DNA of 64,000 nt from Erythroxylum novogranatense (Eukaryota > Streptophyta > Magnoliopsida > Malpighiales > Erythroxylaceae). This document shows positions 11,305 to 22,669 of this stretch, piece after piece. Numbering within the stretch: the stretch's first letter is position 1; each line of letters opens with the position of its first letter. The translations under genes were made by a program, and so were the position numbers. Under the pieces are notes generated by a model, which made no database searches, was not told where the DNA came from, and saw only the letters and a program-made list of their open reading frames with translations. The stretch covers positions 18,958,350-19,022,349 of the forward strand of contig CM057234.1 of the NCBI GenBank assembly GCA_029891385.1, given 5' to 3'.

Positions 11305-14110
11305 CTGAAAAATATATTGCAATGTTGGGTGAGTTTGCGAACTCAATGAGAAACCATCATCGATGGTTCACCCAACTCATGCATATACATCTAATATATA
11401 TCTCATAGATATATTTTAACACAATTTATAACACTATAAACACTTTACACAATTTACACAGTTACACTATCACATATCAATTCACACTATGCACATATCA
11501 CACGTATTCACAATTTCGTTACACTGACAAATGCATAATGTATGCAATTTCTCATTTTATGATGTTGTTGTGACTGAGCGACAATATTCACATTTTGGCA
11601 AGTAGGAGAGCCCTCAGGGTATGCACTACTGCCCACTTACTTTAGGAATAGGAGAGCCCTCTAGGTATGCACTATTTCCTTTTTGGCCTTAAGCCTATTC
11701 AGCGATATCGAGCTTAAAGCTCGATCACTAAGCTCGATCTGTTGACCGAATTACCACTTATGTTCATGCATAGCATGCACTAACACTTGCACGATCTCTA
11801 ACACATTTATCTCACTTCACTCGCTAATCACAATCAAAACACTTACTCACAATTTTATCTACTGATTCTCATTCACGGTATTCACATTTATAAATCACAC
11901 TTGGTGCAATCACTAACACTTATCACATTTAGCTCATTCACTTCACATTTATATCACTCACTTTGACACTTAATTCACACATTCAGCACATTTAATCACA
12001 TAAAATTGAGGAATCAACTAGGTTACTCACTGTAACTTCCGAGCTATTGCTGGAAGTATCAAGAATGTCCGTGATCCGTCGATCCAACGGCGCCTCTATA
12101 ATAATTCAAATTAATTATCATCACCACTTGCTCAATTAATTCAATTCAACGATGCACATGTCTTAATTCAAACTATATGATGCATGATCATGATTTCCGA
12201 GACTAAGACCCAAATCGCTATCTCTCGCTTCACAATCACAATTCACTATTCACTAGGTCAATAGCATTCCTTAAATTCAAATTCACTCACTCAAACTCTA
12301 ATCATACTCCGCTAGTTACAACATAACTCTTTGGTCACATTAAAAGCGTAATGGACTCTCTTTCGATAATTGCAATCCCGTAAATTAAAATTCAAACTCT
12401 CAATCTTTATCACAATTATAGACCTCTTTCTCTAGTTCATAACGAATCAAGTATCACCTTAATAGGAATACCACAGACCAAGATATCATCAAGATCTTTG
12501 AAACATGTTCAAGATAAAACATCTAGTTCATGTTCCTCCACCAATACCCTTACTTTGATTCAATCAATCATTTCCAATTTAATACTAAAACCATAAATTG
12601 TTTGTGGAGAGATAAGGAAATGTGTTAGGAATCCTATGCTTCAAGAATCGGTCATTTGGAGCTCTATAGCTCAAGTTATCCTCAAAACACGATCTATGCA
12701 TGCACTGTTTTCCTTCGGTCTGATTTTTGCTTCAGTGGTTTTCGCTTCACTGATTTTCCTTGGTGATTTTCGCTTCACTGATTTTCGCTTCACTGATTTT
12801 CCTTTAGCTGATTTTCACTTGACTGATTTTTACGTCGAACATGTCCACTTATATAGATCATATCTTTTGACTCCGATATTCAAATTGGACAAACTTGGAA
12901 TCTATCTCATAGAAAAGAGATCTACAACTTTCAAGAAGGAAATTTTGTTCAAATCTATCGATATCAAGTCCATATCGTCTGCTTTTGCTTCAGCTGATTT
13001 TCCTTCACTGATTTTCGCTTCACTGATTTTCCTTGACTGATTTTTACATCGAACATGTCCACTTATATAGATCATATCTTTTGACTCCGATATTCAAATT
13101 GGACAAAATTGGCATCTATCTCATAAATAAAAAGAGATCTACAACTTTCAAGAAGGAAATTGTGTCCAAATCTATCGATATCAAGTCCATATCGTCTGCT
13201 TTTGCTTCAAACTGATTTTCCTTCACTGATTTTAGCTTCAACTGATTTTCCTTGACTGATTTTTCCGTCGAACATGTCCACTTATATAGATCATATCTTT
13301 TGACTCCGATATTCAAATTGGACAAACTTGGAATCTATCTCATAGAGAAAAGAGAGATATACAACTTTCAAGAAGGAAATTTTGTCCAAATCTATCGATA
13401 TCAAGTCCATATCGTCTGCTTTTGCTTCAGCTGATTTTCCTTTAGCTGATTTTCGCTTCAGCTGATTTTCCTTCAGCTGATTTTTCTGTCCAGAACATGT
13501 CCACTTATATAGATCATATCTTTTGACTCTGATATTCAAATTGGACAAAATTGGCATCTATCTCATAGAGAAAAGAGAGATATACAACTTTCAAGAAGGA
13601 AATTTTGTCCAAATCTATCGATATCAAGTCCATATCGTCTGCTTTTGCTTCAGCTGATTTTGCTTCAACTGATTTTCCTGTCCAGAACATGTCCACTTAT
13701 ATAGATCATATCTTTTGACTCCGATATTCAAATTTGACAAACGTGGCATCTATCTCATAGAGAAAAGAGAGATCTACAACTTTCAAGAAGGAAATTATGT
13801 CCAAATCTATCGATATCAAGTCCATATCGTCTGCTTTTGCTTCAGCTGCTTTTGCTTGACTGATTTTCCTTCACTGATTTTCGCTTGATTTTCCTTGACT
13901 AATTTTACGTCGAACATGTCCACTTATATAGATCATATCACCGAACACCAAAAGTTTTCTCAACAACTCATTTAACACTATAACATAATTTATTTCTCCC
14001 ACTACGCAGATTTATGAACAAACATATGAAATACATTTTCTATGAAGATGATGAAATCTCTCAACTTTATTTCACAAATCCCTAACAACAAGGATTTCTC
14101 TAATCCTTAC
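11305..14110 (-). other. Predicted intron inside the Tekay 3' LTR
   Basis: On the element strand a GTAAGG donor at 14110 (GTAAGTG and intact in the 5' LTR at 21924) pairs with an ATATATTTTTCAG acceptor ending at 11305. The span of about 2.8 kb is almost the same as in the LARD LTRs. There is no RNA evidence. In the 5' LTR the equivalent acceptor near 19088 reads CGG, apparently through loss of a CTG. Confidence 0.4.
12690..13935. repeat. 220-bp tandem repeat array in the 3' LTR
   Basis: Six copies of the block beginning catgtccacttatatagatc start at about 12839, 13054, 13273, 13497, 13688 and 13914, giving units of about 215, 219, 224, 191 and 226 bp. Each unit also holds two to four short cttcagctgatttt mini-repeats, many reduced here to cttcactgatttt. 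The 191-bp unit occupies the same place in the other LTR, so the array predates this insertion. Confidence 0.92.
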
Positions 14111-14843
14111 TGTTGAGAACTCAAACAAATCTTCAAGCCCTAAACTCCACACGAAAAGATCAGCTTCGGTTTCTCCTTAGAGTCGAAAACACCAATGGCA
14201 GAGAAAGGTTGGTGAAAGAAAGGAAGAACACCAAAGTCCCTTAGAAGATATTTTAGGTGGGAAAGCTCTATGTCTCGGAGAGAGAGAAGTTTTTGAAGGA
14301 AAGGAATAAAGAAGGCTTGGACAAGACTTAACCCATCAGCCCTCAAGGAATAGTGACCACCTACTCCTAGCTAGAGTACAAAGTCCAAGTACACATGTCA
14401 CTTTCTTAATAAATAAACTCTAACTTAGTTACTTTTGAACTAACTCCATTTAGTTCTCCCCTTTCCAATATAACCAAACTATCTCCAAAACTTCATTTAA
14501 TTTATTTCTTGCTCCCAACTATAAATATATCTTTCAATACACCATACTTTACCAACATATACAAATACAATAATTCCACCAAAATTCAAAATCGCATGAT
14601 TTCACTAACCCAATTATTTCAACATTTTTAATAATCACAATTCACAAAATCATCTCAATTTCACTTTTCCAAACACAATCACTATCAAATGCGGAACAAT
14701 CATGAATGCATGTCACTATGTATATGCATGTGCAAAATGATCTATCTCTAAAATCAAAGGCCACAAAACACTCGATCACAAATTAAGCACTAACAACTCT
14801 ACACTCATAACACGATGCTCATCGCGCCGGTAACGGATCTACA

Positions 14844-14880
14844 ATTCTCCCTCCTAAAAGAAAATTTCGTCCTGAAATTT
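14844..14880 (-). other. Polypurine tract of the Tekay-like element
   Basis: The element strand reads cttttaggagggagaat immediately before the LTR. Just upstream is aaatttcaggacgaaattt, a slightly damaged copy of the inverted repeat seen before the gypsy-1 and LARD LTRs. Confidence 0.8.
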
Positions 14881-15640
14881 CATACCTGACTGGTCGAACA
14901 GATGAGGGTACTGCCTCCTCATGTGCCCCTCAGTCTCCCATGTTGCCTCCTCTGAAGAATGGTTCTTCCATAGGACTTTCACCAATGGAATCACCCTGCT
15001 CCTCAATTGCTTGACCCGCGATCCGATAATCTGCACCGGTTCCTCAACATAACTCAAATCACTCGCTATCTCGATCTCTTGGCGGGATCACATGTCGTCA
15101 GTGCGGCGATATCTCCGGAGCATACTCACATGAAACACATCATGCAACTGGGACATCTCACTAGGCAATCTCAGTCTATAGGCCAACGGTCTAATCCTCT
15201 CAGTAATATGGGATCCTTATCTGACACAATCGATACTAGAACCCCGTGCGATCGCTGATCTACGCCACATACTTACGGGCCAACTGATCAAGAGTATTAT
15301 ACATCTTGGTGACACCGGGATGCATCGCGTAAGCAGCCACATCGCCTCCTCCGTAATCTCTCGTCTCGGCTCATCCACATCAGGCACCCATAATCTCGAC
15401 CCATCCAAAGAGTCTCATCTCTCAACTCAAAATCTGAACTCTGACCAGCTCTAACTCTATCCATCAATCTCACTAACATGGATCCCGACATCGAACTCTC
15501 CGATCCGATCCTCGTAACATCGGCCTCAATCTCGAGTAGCTATTAAGGCTCCATCACGAGCCAAATCCATCTCGCACATTAAGTGCCCTCAATTGAATCA
15601 AGCTGGGCAATCTCTCACTCGAATCTGAAAGCCGACCGAC
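14854..15640 (-). pseudogene. Integrase with core deleted, plus chromodomain
   Basis: From 15640 leftward the minus strand gives a pre-integrase segment (RAGQSSDFELRDETLWMG, about 15380-15450) and a finger ending HQDVYNT. It then jumps directly to LDQLARKYV near 15275, skipping the first catalytic Asp region. After VSIVSDKDP (second Asp, about 15215) it jumps again to RIRPLAYRLRLP and HDVFHVSMLRRYR (about 15115-15190), losing the Glu-bearing half. The chromodomain IPLVKVLWKNHSSEEATW (about 14925-14995) is kept and ends at the purine tract. With two of the three catalytic acids gone, this copy cannot integrate on its own. The chromodomain would target heterochromatin. Confidence 0.85.
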
Positions 15641-15650
15641 ATGAGATTTC

Positions 15651-16280
15651 CTACTCAGCGATCCGCCACCACATTGGCCTTCCTGGATGATACTCAATCG
15701 TGCGGTTATAATCCTTCAAAAGCTCAATCCACCTCCTCTGTCTCAGGTTCAACTCTCTCTGACTCAACAGATATCTCAAACTCTTATGATCCGTGAAGAT
15801 TTGGAACGCCTCACCATACAGATAATATCTCCGGATCTTCAAAGCAAACACTCTCGCAGCCCAACTCTAAGTCATGCCTTCGGATAATTCCTCTCATGAG
15901 ACCTCAACTGTCTCGAGGCATACGCTATCACTCTCCCATGCTGCATCAACACACAACCCAAACCCTGCTGCGAAGCATCACTGAATACCTCAAATCCTCC
16001 GGACCCTGACGGCAAAGCCAACACTGGTGCCATGGTCAATCGATGCCTAAGCTCCTCAAAGCTCATCTGACACTCATCTGTCCATCTGAAAACCACATTC
16101 TTCCTCAGAAGTTTCGTCAAAGGGGCCGAAATCACCGCAAACCCCTCGACAAACTTCCGGTAATACCGCTAGTCAGGAAACTACATGACTCGATCGTTCC
16201 TCGGAACCTCCCAACTCTGCATTGCCTCAATCTTGTGAGGATCTACCCGGATACCCTCACCAGACACAATATGCCCTAGG
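15651..16280 (-). pseudogene. RNase H domain of gypsy pol
   Basis: Two frames (16135-15872 and 15851-15651) together give the Ty3/gypsy RT connection and RNase H. The first covers MISAPLTKLLRK and VVFRWTDECQMSFEELRHRL, then the RNase H core starting FEVFSDASQQGLGCVLMQ (first catalytic Asp). The second covers [20 protein letters not shown] (downstream Asp) and IEYHPGRP. RNase H removes RNA from the RNA:DNA hybrid during cDNA synthesis. A frameshift lies between the frames near 15860, in a CTG/CG-rich patch. Residues just after HPGRP are garbled, so the break may be mutation or consensus error. Confidence 0.88.
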
Positions 16281-16284
16281 AACA

Positions 16285-16900
16285 CTACCTCATCCAGCCA
16301 AAATTCACATTTAGTGAATTTGGCAAACAATACCTCTCTCTCATGTCTGCAAAGACAATCCTCAAATGCTCTGCATGCTCCTGTCTAGACCTCGAAAACA
16401 CTAGGATATCATCGAAAAATACAATCACAAACTGATCCAGGTAGGGCTGAAATACCTTATTCATCAAAGCCATGAAGGCTGCCGGGGCATTGGTCAACCC
16501 AAACGGCATCACTAGGAACTCGAAATGCCCATACCTACTCCTGAACGCACTCTTAGGCACATCGGCCTCTGCGATCCTCAACTGATAATACCCTGATCTC
16601 AAGTCCATCTTGGTAAACACTCGAGCTCCCTGTAACTGATCAAATAGATCATCGATCCTAGGCAGTGGGTACTTATTCTTGAAAGTAACCCGATTAAGCT
16701 GCCTATAATCGATACACAGTCTCAAAGTCCCATCTTTCTTCTTCACGAACAACACTGGAGCTCCCCACGGCGAAACACTGGGTCTAATAAACCCCTTATC
16801 CAATAACTCCTGCAACTGAGCCTTAAGCTCTCTCAGTTCCACGGTGCCATCCTATCGGAGGTATAGATATAGGAGCGACACTGGGCGAGTTCTATCACAA
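16285..16900 (-). pseudogene. Reverse transcriptase domain of gypsy pol
   Basis: Frame 16842-16285 carries the conserved Ty3/gypsy RT blocks in order: [78 protein letters not shown] (catalytic Asp), [15 protein letters not shown], and the YxDD box as FFDDILVF. The FFDD form departs from the usual YIDD. After [14 protein letters not shown] the frame shifts near 16350, where the normal leucine-rich connection is scrambled. The enzyme copies element RNA into DNA in cytoplasmic particles. Confidence 0.93.
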
Positions 16901-16961
16901 ACTCGTCTCCCGATCCGGCAGAACCCAGTAACTCATCGGGAACACATTCAAAACTCCACGA

Positions 16962-17470
16962 TCACGGAACATCCGCAAACTTCTCACGCACTCTAGAATC
17001 CACCACATGAGCCAAATAGACCTCACAACCCCTCGCATCAATCTCGGAGCACTCATGAAGGAAATCATCCTGGCTGGTCTTGCTGGCTAATACCTCGGCA
17101 ACTCTCTGTTGACCGGGAGATTCTAACACAACCTCCTTGGTAAAACAATCCATCACGACTCTATGGGCGATGGCAGGTCCATCCCTAGGATCACATCAAT
17201 CTCTCGGGGACAACACTATAAGGTGCGCTCTCAACTCGCTCGATCAATCACTATCTCGACACCCCTGCAGACCTCTCCCAACACTTTGTCAGTACTACTA
17301 GAGGTGTACTCACCTCAGCCCACATTGCAATCTCTCTATCACAATGCGGTCTACATGCCACATGCGGTGCAATAAATGAATGAGTGGATCCAGGATCCAT
17401 CAATGCATATGCTTCATAACCGAAATTAGAAACATACCATGGCGACATCTGGAGACTCCTGCGCCTCCTG
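16962..17470 (-). pseudogene. Aspartic protease and protease-RT linker
   Basis: Frame 17448-17251 contains ALMDPGSTHSFIAP, the aspartic protease flap-site motif of Tekay-like elements (Asp then Gly-Ser). Frame 17156-16962 contains MDCFTKEVVLESPGQQ and CEVYLAHVVDSRVRE, the linker between protease and RT. A frameshift separates the two near 17160-17250. The protease would mature gag and pol in the particle. Both frames lie between gag and RT in the expected order. Confidence 0.82.
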
Positions 17471-17559
17471 CCGAGTCATAGCATAGACTCGGCACGAGGA
17501 CCGCCCGCTCTGTCCCCTCGATCTCACCATCGATCCTCTGCTCGGCCTCGGCCTCTCCA

Positions 17560-18510
17560 AGCAGAACCACCTCCGCGGCTCACAGATCAAGTAACTGCTT
17601 GCCGCTTTCTACCGGCCGCAGCAGATGGGCCTCCACAGTGAAGGGCACTCTGGTGGTGGTCCATCGAACCACACTTGAGGCATGCTCCAGGTAGCCCTCG
17701 GACTCTCCATTGTGCCTCCTCTCGCAGAACTCACATAGCGGAATACTCTGTCCCAACCTCTGCACTTGCCATGCGACCACCACTAGACTGGGCAAATCTG
17801 CCCCTCTGCCCAAACCTGAACCGTCTACCACCTCCAGACGACCTGAAGGATCTGCTCTGTCGCTTACTGGACCCTCTGCTATCACTGCCCTGACTGTCAC
17901 TGGGCCTCTTGCCCCTGGGTCCCGATCCAGTCTCAGACTGCCTCTGTCTCAACAATTGCTCAATCCTCACAGCTGACGCCCTCAGCTCAATGAAACTGCT
18001 CATGTCCGATCTGGCCAACAGGGTACGGATCTCCAAATTGAGTCCGTCCTCAAAACGCCGACACTTGTCAGCCTCAGAAGCCACTAATGAGGAAGCATAC
18101 ACCAACAACTGGTTGAACCGAACCTCATAGTCGGCCACAGACAACTGCCCCTGTCTCAACTCTAGAAACTCCTACAATTTCATGTCTAGATAAATCTTGG
18201 GCATGAAATTATCCTTGAACGCTCTCAGGAAATCCTCCCAACTCAGAGTGCAGGGTCTGGTGGTACTGCTCGGAACAGTCTTCCACCACTGATATGCAGA
18301 ACCCTGAAGCAAAGACACTGCATAGTCGAACCGCTCCTCAGAATCACAGCCCATTTGGTCGAGGACTCTCTCTGTCCTCTCTAACCATCCCTCAGCCTCT
18401 GCAGGGTCGGTGCTACCATAGAAGTCAACCGCTCTCTGCTTACGCAGCAAATCATATCTCCTCTCCCGAATAACGGGAACTCTGGGAGGCATCTCATCAG
18501 AACGAGGCAT
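17560..18510 (-). pseudogene. Gypsy gag (retrotransposon capsid) with zinc knuckle
   Basis: The frame starts at 18510 (MPRSDEMPPRVPVIRERRYD) and runs through the retrotrans_gag core: DPAEAEGWLERTERVL, YAVSLLQGSAYQWW, WEDFLRAFKDNFMP. An in-frame TAG at 18172 follows the Met-Lys-Leu, where Gln (CAG) is expected. The same frame continues with RQGQLSVADYEVRFNQL and a basic Ser/Arg/Gly linker (about 17800-17900). The zinc knuckle starts CEFCERRHNGE at about 17735 and is then frame-shifted, with the remaining CLKCG ligands in another frame. About 290-310 residues would be normal. No ribosomal shift signal before pro was found. Confidence 0.87.
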
Positions 18511-18669
18511 GGGGACTCTCTACTAGCTCCCATGCATCCTAGGTCATTGGTTGATCCACTTGATCCCCAAGAGCGGATGACCTATAATAAAATCACAATT
18601 CAATCAATTACAGCGCCAGACTGAAATTCAGGCCTAAAAATATACTATGCTCAAAAGATGTCAAACCAT

Positions 18670-18681
18670 GCTCTGATACCA
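18670..18681 (-). other. Tekay-like primer-binding site
   Basis: The element strand reads TTAGG then TGGTATCAGAGC after the LTR, complementary to initiator tRNA-Met. It defines the end of the 5' LTR at 18687. The same spacing occurs in the LARD, whose site reads TGGTATCGAGC. Confidence 0.9.
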
Positions 18682-18686
18682 CCTAA

Positions 18687-21600
18687 TGTAGCGCCCCCTC
18701 ACCGTAGGGTACACACCGGGACGCCCGTGGGTCGTTCCGACGCATATCCCACAGTAAGGAAGTGCTACGATCGCTAACGATCACTAAACACTCGCATGGC
18801 ATCAATAAAATAAACCACAACATGTAATTCACTAATATTTAAAACCACAATATTTCTTTCATTTCACAATATCAATCCAAAATATAGACAAGTCTATCGG
18901 TCCCTACAACTAAATACAATAATCCAAAAGGAAAACCGATAAAACGCGTCTATACTAGGTCATCCCAAAATATAGTCCCAAAAGAAGTCACCCTACCGAC
19001 CGACTGCGATCCATCAACGCTCTTGATCACGAACGCACACCTGTAAACGCGTCGACATGGGAGCTAGAGTCCCATCGACGCCGTGTCCGAAAATATATTG
19101 CAATGTTGGGTGAGTTTGCGAACTCAATGAGAAACCATCATCGATGGTTCACCCAACTCATGCATATACATCTAATATATATCTCATAGATATATTTTAA
19201 CACAATTTATAAAAATATAAACACTTTACACAATTTACGGTTACACTATCACATATCAATTCACACTATGCACATATCACACGTATTCACAATTTCGCTA
19301 CATCGACAAATGCATAATGTATGCAATTTCTCATTTTATGATGTTGTTGTGATTGGCGGCAATATTCACATTTTGGCAAGTAGGAAAGCCCTCGGGTATG
19401 CACTAACGCCCACTCACTTTAGGAATAGGAGAGCCCTCAGGTATGCACTATTTCCTTTTGGCCTTAGGCCCATTCAACGATATCGAGCTTAAAGCTCGAT
19501 CACTAAGCTCCGACCACAACCGATTAATTACCACTTATGTTCATGCATAGCATGCACTAACACTTGCAGATCTCTAACACATTTATCTCACTTCACTCGC
19601 TAATCACAATCAAAACACTTACTCACAATTTTATATACTGATTCTCATTCACGGTATTCACATTTATAAATCACACTTGGTGCAATCACTAACACTTATC
19701 ACATTTAGCTCATTCACTTCACATTTATATCACTCACTTTGACACTTAATTCACACACATTCACAAGACATTTAATCATATAAAACCGAGGAACCAATTA
19801 GGTTACTCACCTGTAACTTCCGAGCTATTGCCCGGAAGTATCGGAATGTCCGTGGTCCGTCGATCCAACGGCGCCTCTATAACAATTCAAATGAATTATC
19901 ATCACTACTTGCTCAATTAATTCAATTCAACGATGCACATGTCTTAATTCAAACTATATGATGCATGATCATGATTTCCCAAAGACTAAGACCCAAATCG
20001 CTATCTCTCGCTTCACAATCACAATTCACTATTCACTAGGTCAATAGCATTCCTTAAATTCAAATTCACTCACTCAAACTCTAATCATACTCCGCTAGTT
20101 ACAACATAACTCTTTGGTCACATTAGAAGCGTAATGGACTCTCTTTCGATAATTGCAATCCGTAAATTAAAATTCAAACTCTCAATCTTTATCACAATTA
20201 TAGACCTCTTTCTCTAGTTCATAACGAATCAAGTATCACCTTAATAGGAATACCACAGACCAAGATATCATCAAGATTTGAAACATGTTCATAAAACATC
20301 TAGTTCATGTTCCCTCCACCAATACCCTTACTTTGATTCAATCAATCATTTCCAATTTAATACTAAAAACCATAAATTGTTTGTGGAGAGATAAGGAAAT
20401 GTGTTAGGAATCCTATGCTTCAAGAATCAGGTCATTTGGAGCTCTATAGCTCAAGTTATCCTCAAAACACTGATCTATGCACAGACTGTTTTCCTTCCGT
20501 CTGAGTTTTGCTTCAGCTGGTTTTCGCTTCAGCTGATTTTCCTTCAGCTGATTTTCGCTTCAGCTGATTTTCGCTTCAGCTGATTTTCCTTTAGCTGATT
20601 TTCGCTTCAGCTGATTTTTCTGTCCAGAACATGTCCACTTATATAGATCATATCTTTTGACTCCGATATTCAAATTGGACAAACTTGGCATCTATCTCAT
20701 AGAGAAACGAGAGATCTACAACTTTCAAGAAGGAAATTTTGTCCAAATCTATCGATATCAAGTCCATATCGTCTGCTTTTTCTTCAGCTGATTTTCCTTC
20801 AGCTGATTTTCGCTTCAGCTGATTTTCCTTCAGCTGATTTTTTCTGTCCAGAACATGTCCACTTATATAGATCATATCTTTTGACTCCGATATTCAAATT
20901 GGACAAACTTGGCATCTATCTCATAAAGAAAAGAGAGATCTACAATTTTCAAGAAGGAAATTTTGTCCAAATCTATCGATATCAAGTCCATATCGTCTGC
21001 TTTTGCTTCAGCTGATTTTCCTTCAGCTGATTTTCGCTTCACTGATTTTCCTTCGCTGATTTTTCTGTCCAGAACATGTCCACTTATATAGATCATATCT
21101 TTTGACTCCGATATTCAAATTGGACAAACTTGGCATCTATCTCATATAGAAAAGAGAGATCTACAACCTTCAAGAAGGAAATTTTGTCCAAATCTATTGA
21201 TATCAAGTCCATATCGTCTGCTTTTCCTTCAGCTGATTTTCCTTGGTGATTTTCGCTTCAACTGATTTTCCTTCACTGATTTTTCCGTCGAACATGTCCA
21301 CTTATATAGATCATATCTTTTGACTCCGATATTCAAATTGGACAAACTTGGCATCTATCTAATATAGAAAAGAGAGATCTACAACTTTCAAGAAGGAAAT
21401 TTTGTCCAAATCTATCGATATCAAGTCCATATCGTCTGCTTTTGCTTCAGCTGATTTTCCTTCAGCTGATTTTTCTGTCCAGAACATGTCCACTTATATA
21501 GATCATATCTTTTGACTCCGATATTCAAATTGGACAAACTTGGCATCTATCTCATAGAGAAAAGAGAGATCTACAACTTTCAAGAAGGAAATTTTGTCCA

Positions 21601-22664
21601 AATCTATCGATATCAAGTCCATATCGTCTGCTTTTGCTTCAGCTGCTTTTGCTTCAGCTGATTTTCCTTCAGCTGATTTTCGCTTCAGCTGATTTTCCTT
21701 CAGCTGATTTTTCTGTCCAGAACATGTCCACTTATATAGATCATATCACCGAACACCAAAAGTTTTCTCAACAACTCATTTAACACTATAACATAATTTA
21801 TTTCTCCCAACTACCCAAAGATTTATGAACAAACATATGAAATACATTTTTCCATGAAGATGACAGAAATCTCTCAACTTTATTTCACAAATCCCTAACA
21901 GCAAGGGATTTCTCTAACACTTACCTGTTGAGAACTCAAACAAATCTTCAAGCCCTAAACTCCACACGAAAAGATCAGCTTCTGGTTTCTCCTTAGAGTC
22001 GAAAACACCAATGGCAGAGAAAGGTTGGTGAAAGAAAGGAAGAACACCAAAGTCCCTTAGAAGATATTTTGGGTGGGAAAGCTCTATGTCTCGGAAAGAG
22101 AGAAGTTTTTGAAGGAAAGGAATAAAGAAGGCTTGGACAAGACTTAACCCATCAGCCCTCAAGGAATAGTGACCACCTACTCCTAGCTAGAGTACAAAGT
22201 CCAAGTACACATGTCACTTTCTTAATAAATAAACTCTAACTTAGTTACTTTTGAACTAACTCCATTTAGTTCTCCCCTTTCCAATATAACCAAACTATCT
22301 CCAAAACTTCATTTAATTTATTTCTTGCTCCCAACTATAAATATATCTTTCAATACACCATACTTTACCAACATATACAAATACAATAATTCCACCAAAA
22401 TTCAAAATCGCATGATTTCACTAACCCAATTATTTCAACATTTTTAATAATCACAATTCATAAAATCATCTCAATTTCACTTTTCCAAACACAATCACTA
22501 TCAAATGTCGGAACAATCATGAATGCATGTCACTATGTATATGCATGTGCAAAATGATCTATCTCTCTAAAATCAGAGGCCACAAAACACTCGATCACAA
22601 ATTAAGCACTAACAACTCTACACTCATAACACGATGCTCATCGCATCGGTAACGGGATGCTACA
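18687..22664 (-). mobile_element. 5' LTR of the Tekay-like element
   Basis: 3978 bp, running on the element strand from TGTAGCATCCCG at 22664 to GGGCGCTACA at 18687. It contains the tandem array at 20500-21745, a CAACAG/GTAAGTG splice-donor-like junction at 21924, and the conserved inverted repeat at 19133-19149. A leader-like segment of about 240 bp (22162-21925) precedes the donor. It is 41 bp longer than the 3' LTR, mainly because CAG/CTG units are intact in the repeats. Confidence 0.88.
20500..21745. repeat. 220-bp tandem repeat array in the 5' LTR
   Basis: Six catgtccacttatatagatc blocks start at about 20629, 20854, 21074, 21293, 21485 and 21723, with unit lengths near 225, 220, 219, 192 and 238 bp. 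Mini-repeats cttcagctgatttt are mostly intact here. Short minus-strand open frames run through units but stop once per unit, so they are not genes. Confidence 0.92.
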
Positions 22665-22669
22665 TTTTT

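Larger units (their letters stand above)
10907..14843 (-). mobile_element. 3' LTR of the Tekay-like element
   Basis: 3937 bp, running on the element strand from TGTAGATCC at 14843 to GGGCGCTACA at 10907. It contains a roughly 220-bp tandem array (12690-13935) and a splice-acceptor-like TTTTTCAG ending at 11305. A conserved inverted repeat AACCATCATCGATGGTT lies at 11352-11368, and a TCGAGCTTAAAGCTCGA palindrome at 11708-11724. It differs from the 5' LTR mostly by CAG/CTG losses in the repeats. Confidence 0.88.
10907..22664 (-). mobile_element. Tekay/Del-like Ty3/gypsy chromovirus, full-length but defective
   Basis: The element spans 11,758 bp with LTRs at 10907-14843 (3') and 18687-22664 (5'), TG...CA ends, an initiator-Met primer-binding site and a polypurine tract. 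The order on the minus strand is gag, protease, RT, RNase H, integrase, chromodomain. The internal region is only about 3.84 kb, short for this lineage, chiefly because most of the integrase core is deleted. The LTRs are nearly identical in AT-rich stretches (for example 14360-14560 against 22180-22380), which points to a recent insertion. They differ heavily in CG/CTG-rich patches. It inserted into Copia-B gag. Confidence 0.9.

Noticed and set aside
13116..13696. Lys/Asp-rich open frames running through the 220-bp LTR repeats (also 20648-21096)
   Set aside because: Each unit has a stop, the frames lack consistent starts, and their similarity comes from the DNA repeat.
21914..22162. Leader peptide of 82 residues before the Tekay splice donor (minus strand), also at 14346-14140
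   Set aside because: The frame has no ATG at its start (it reads TTG), and the first ATG in the segment is followed almost at once by a stop in its own frame. It is more likely untranslated leader.
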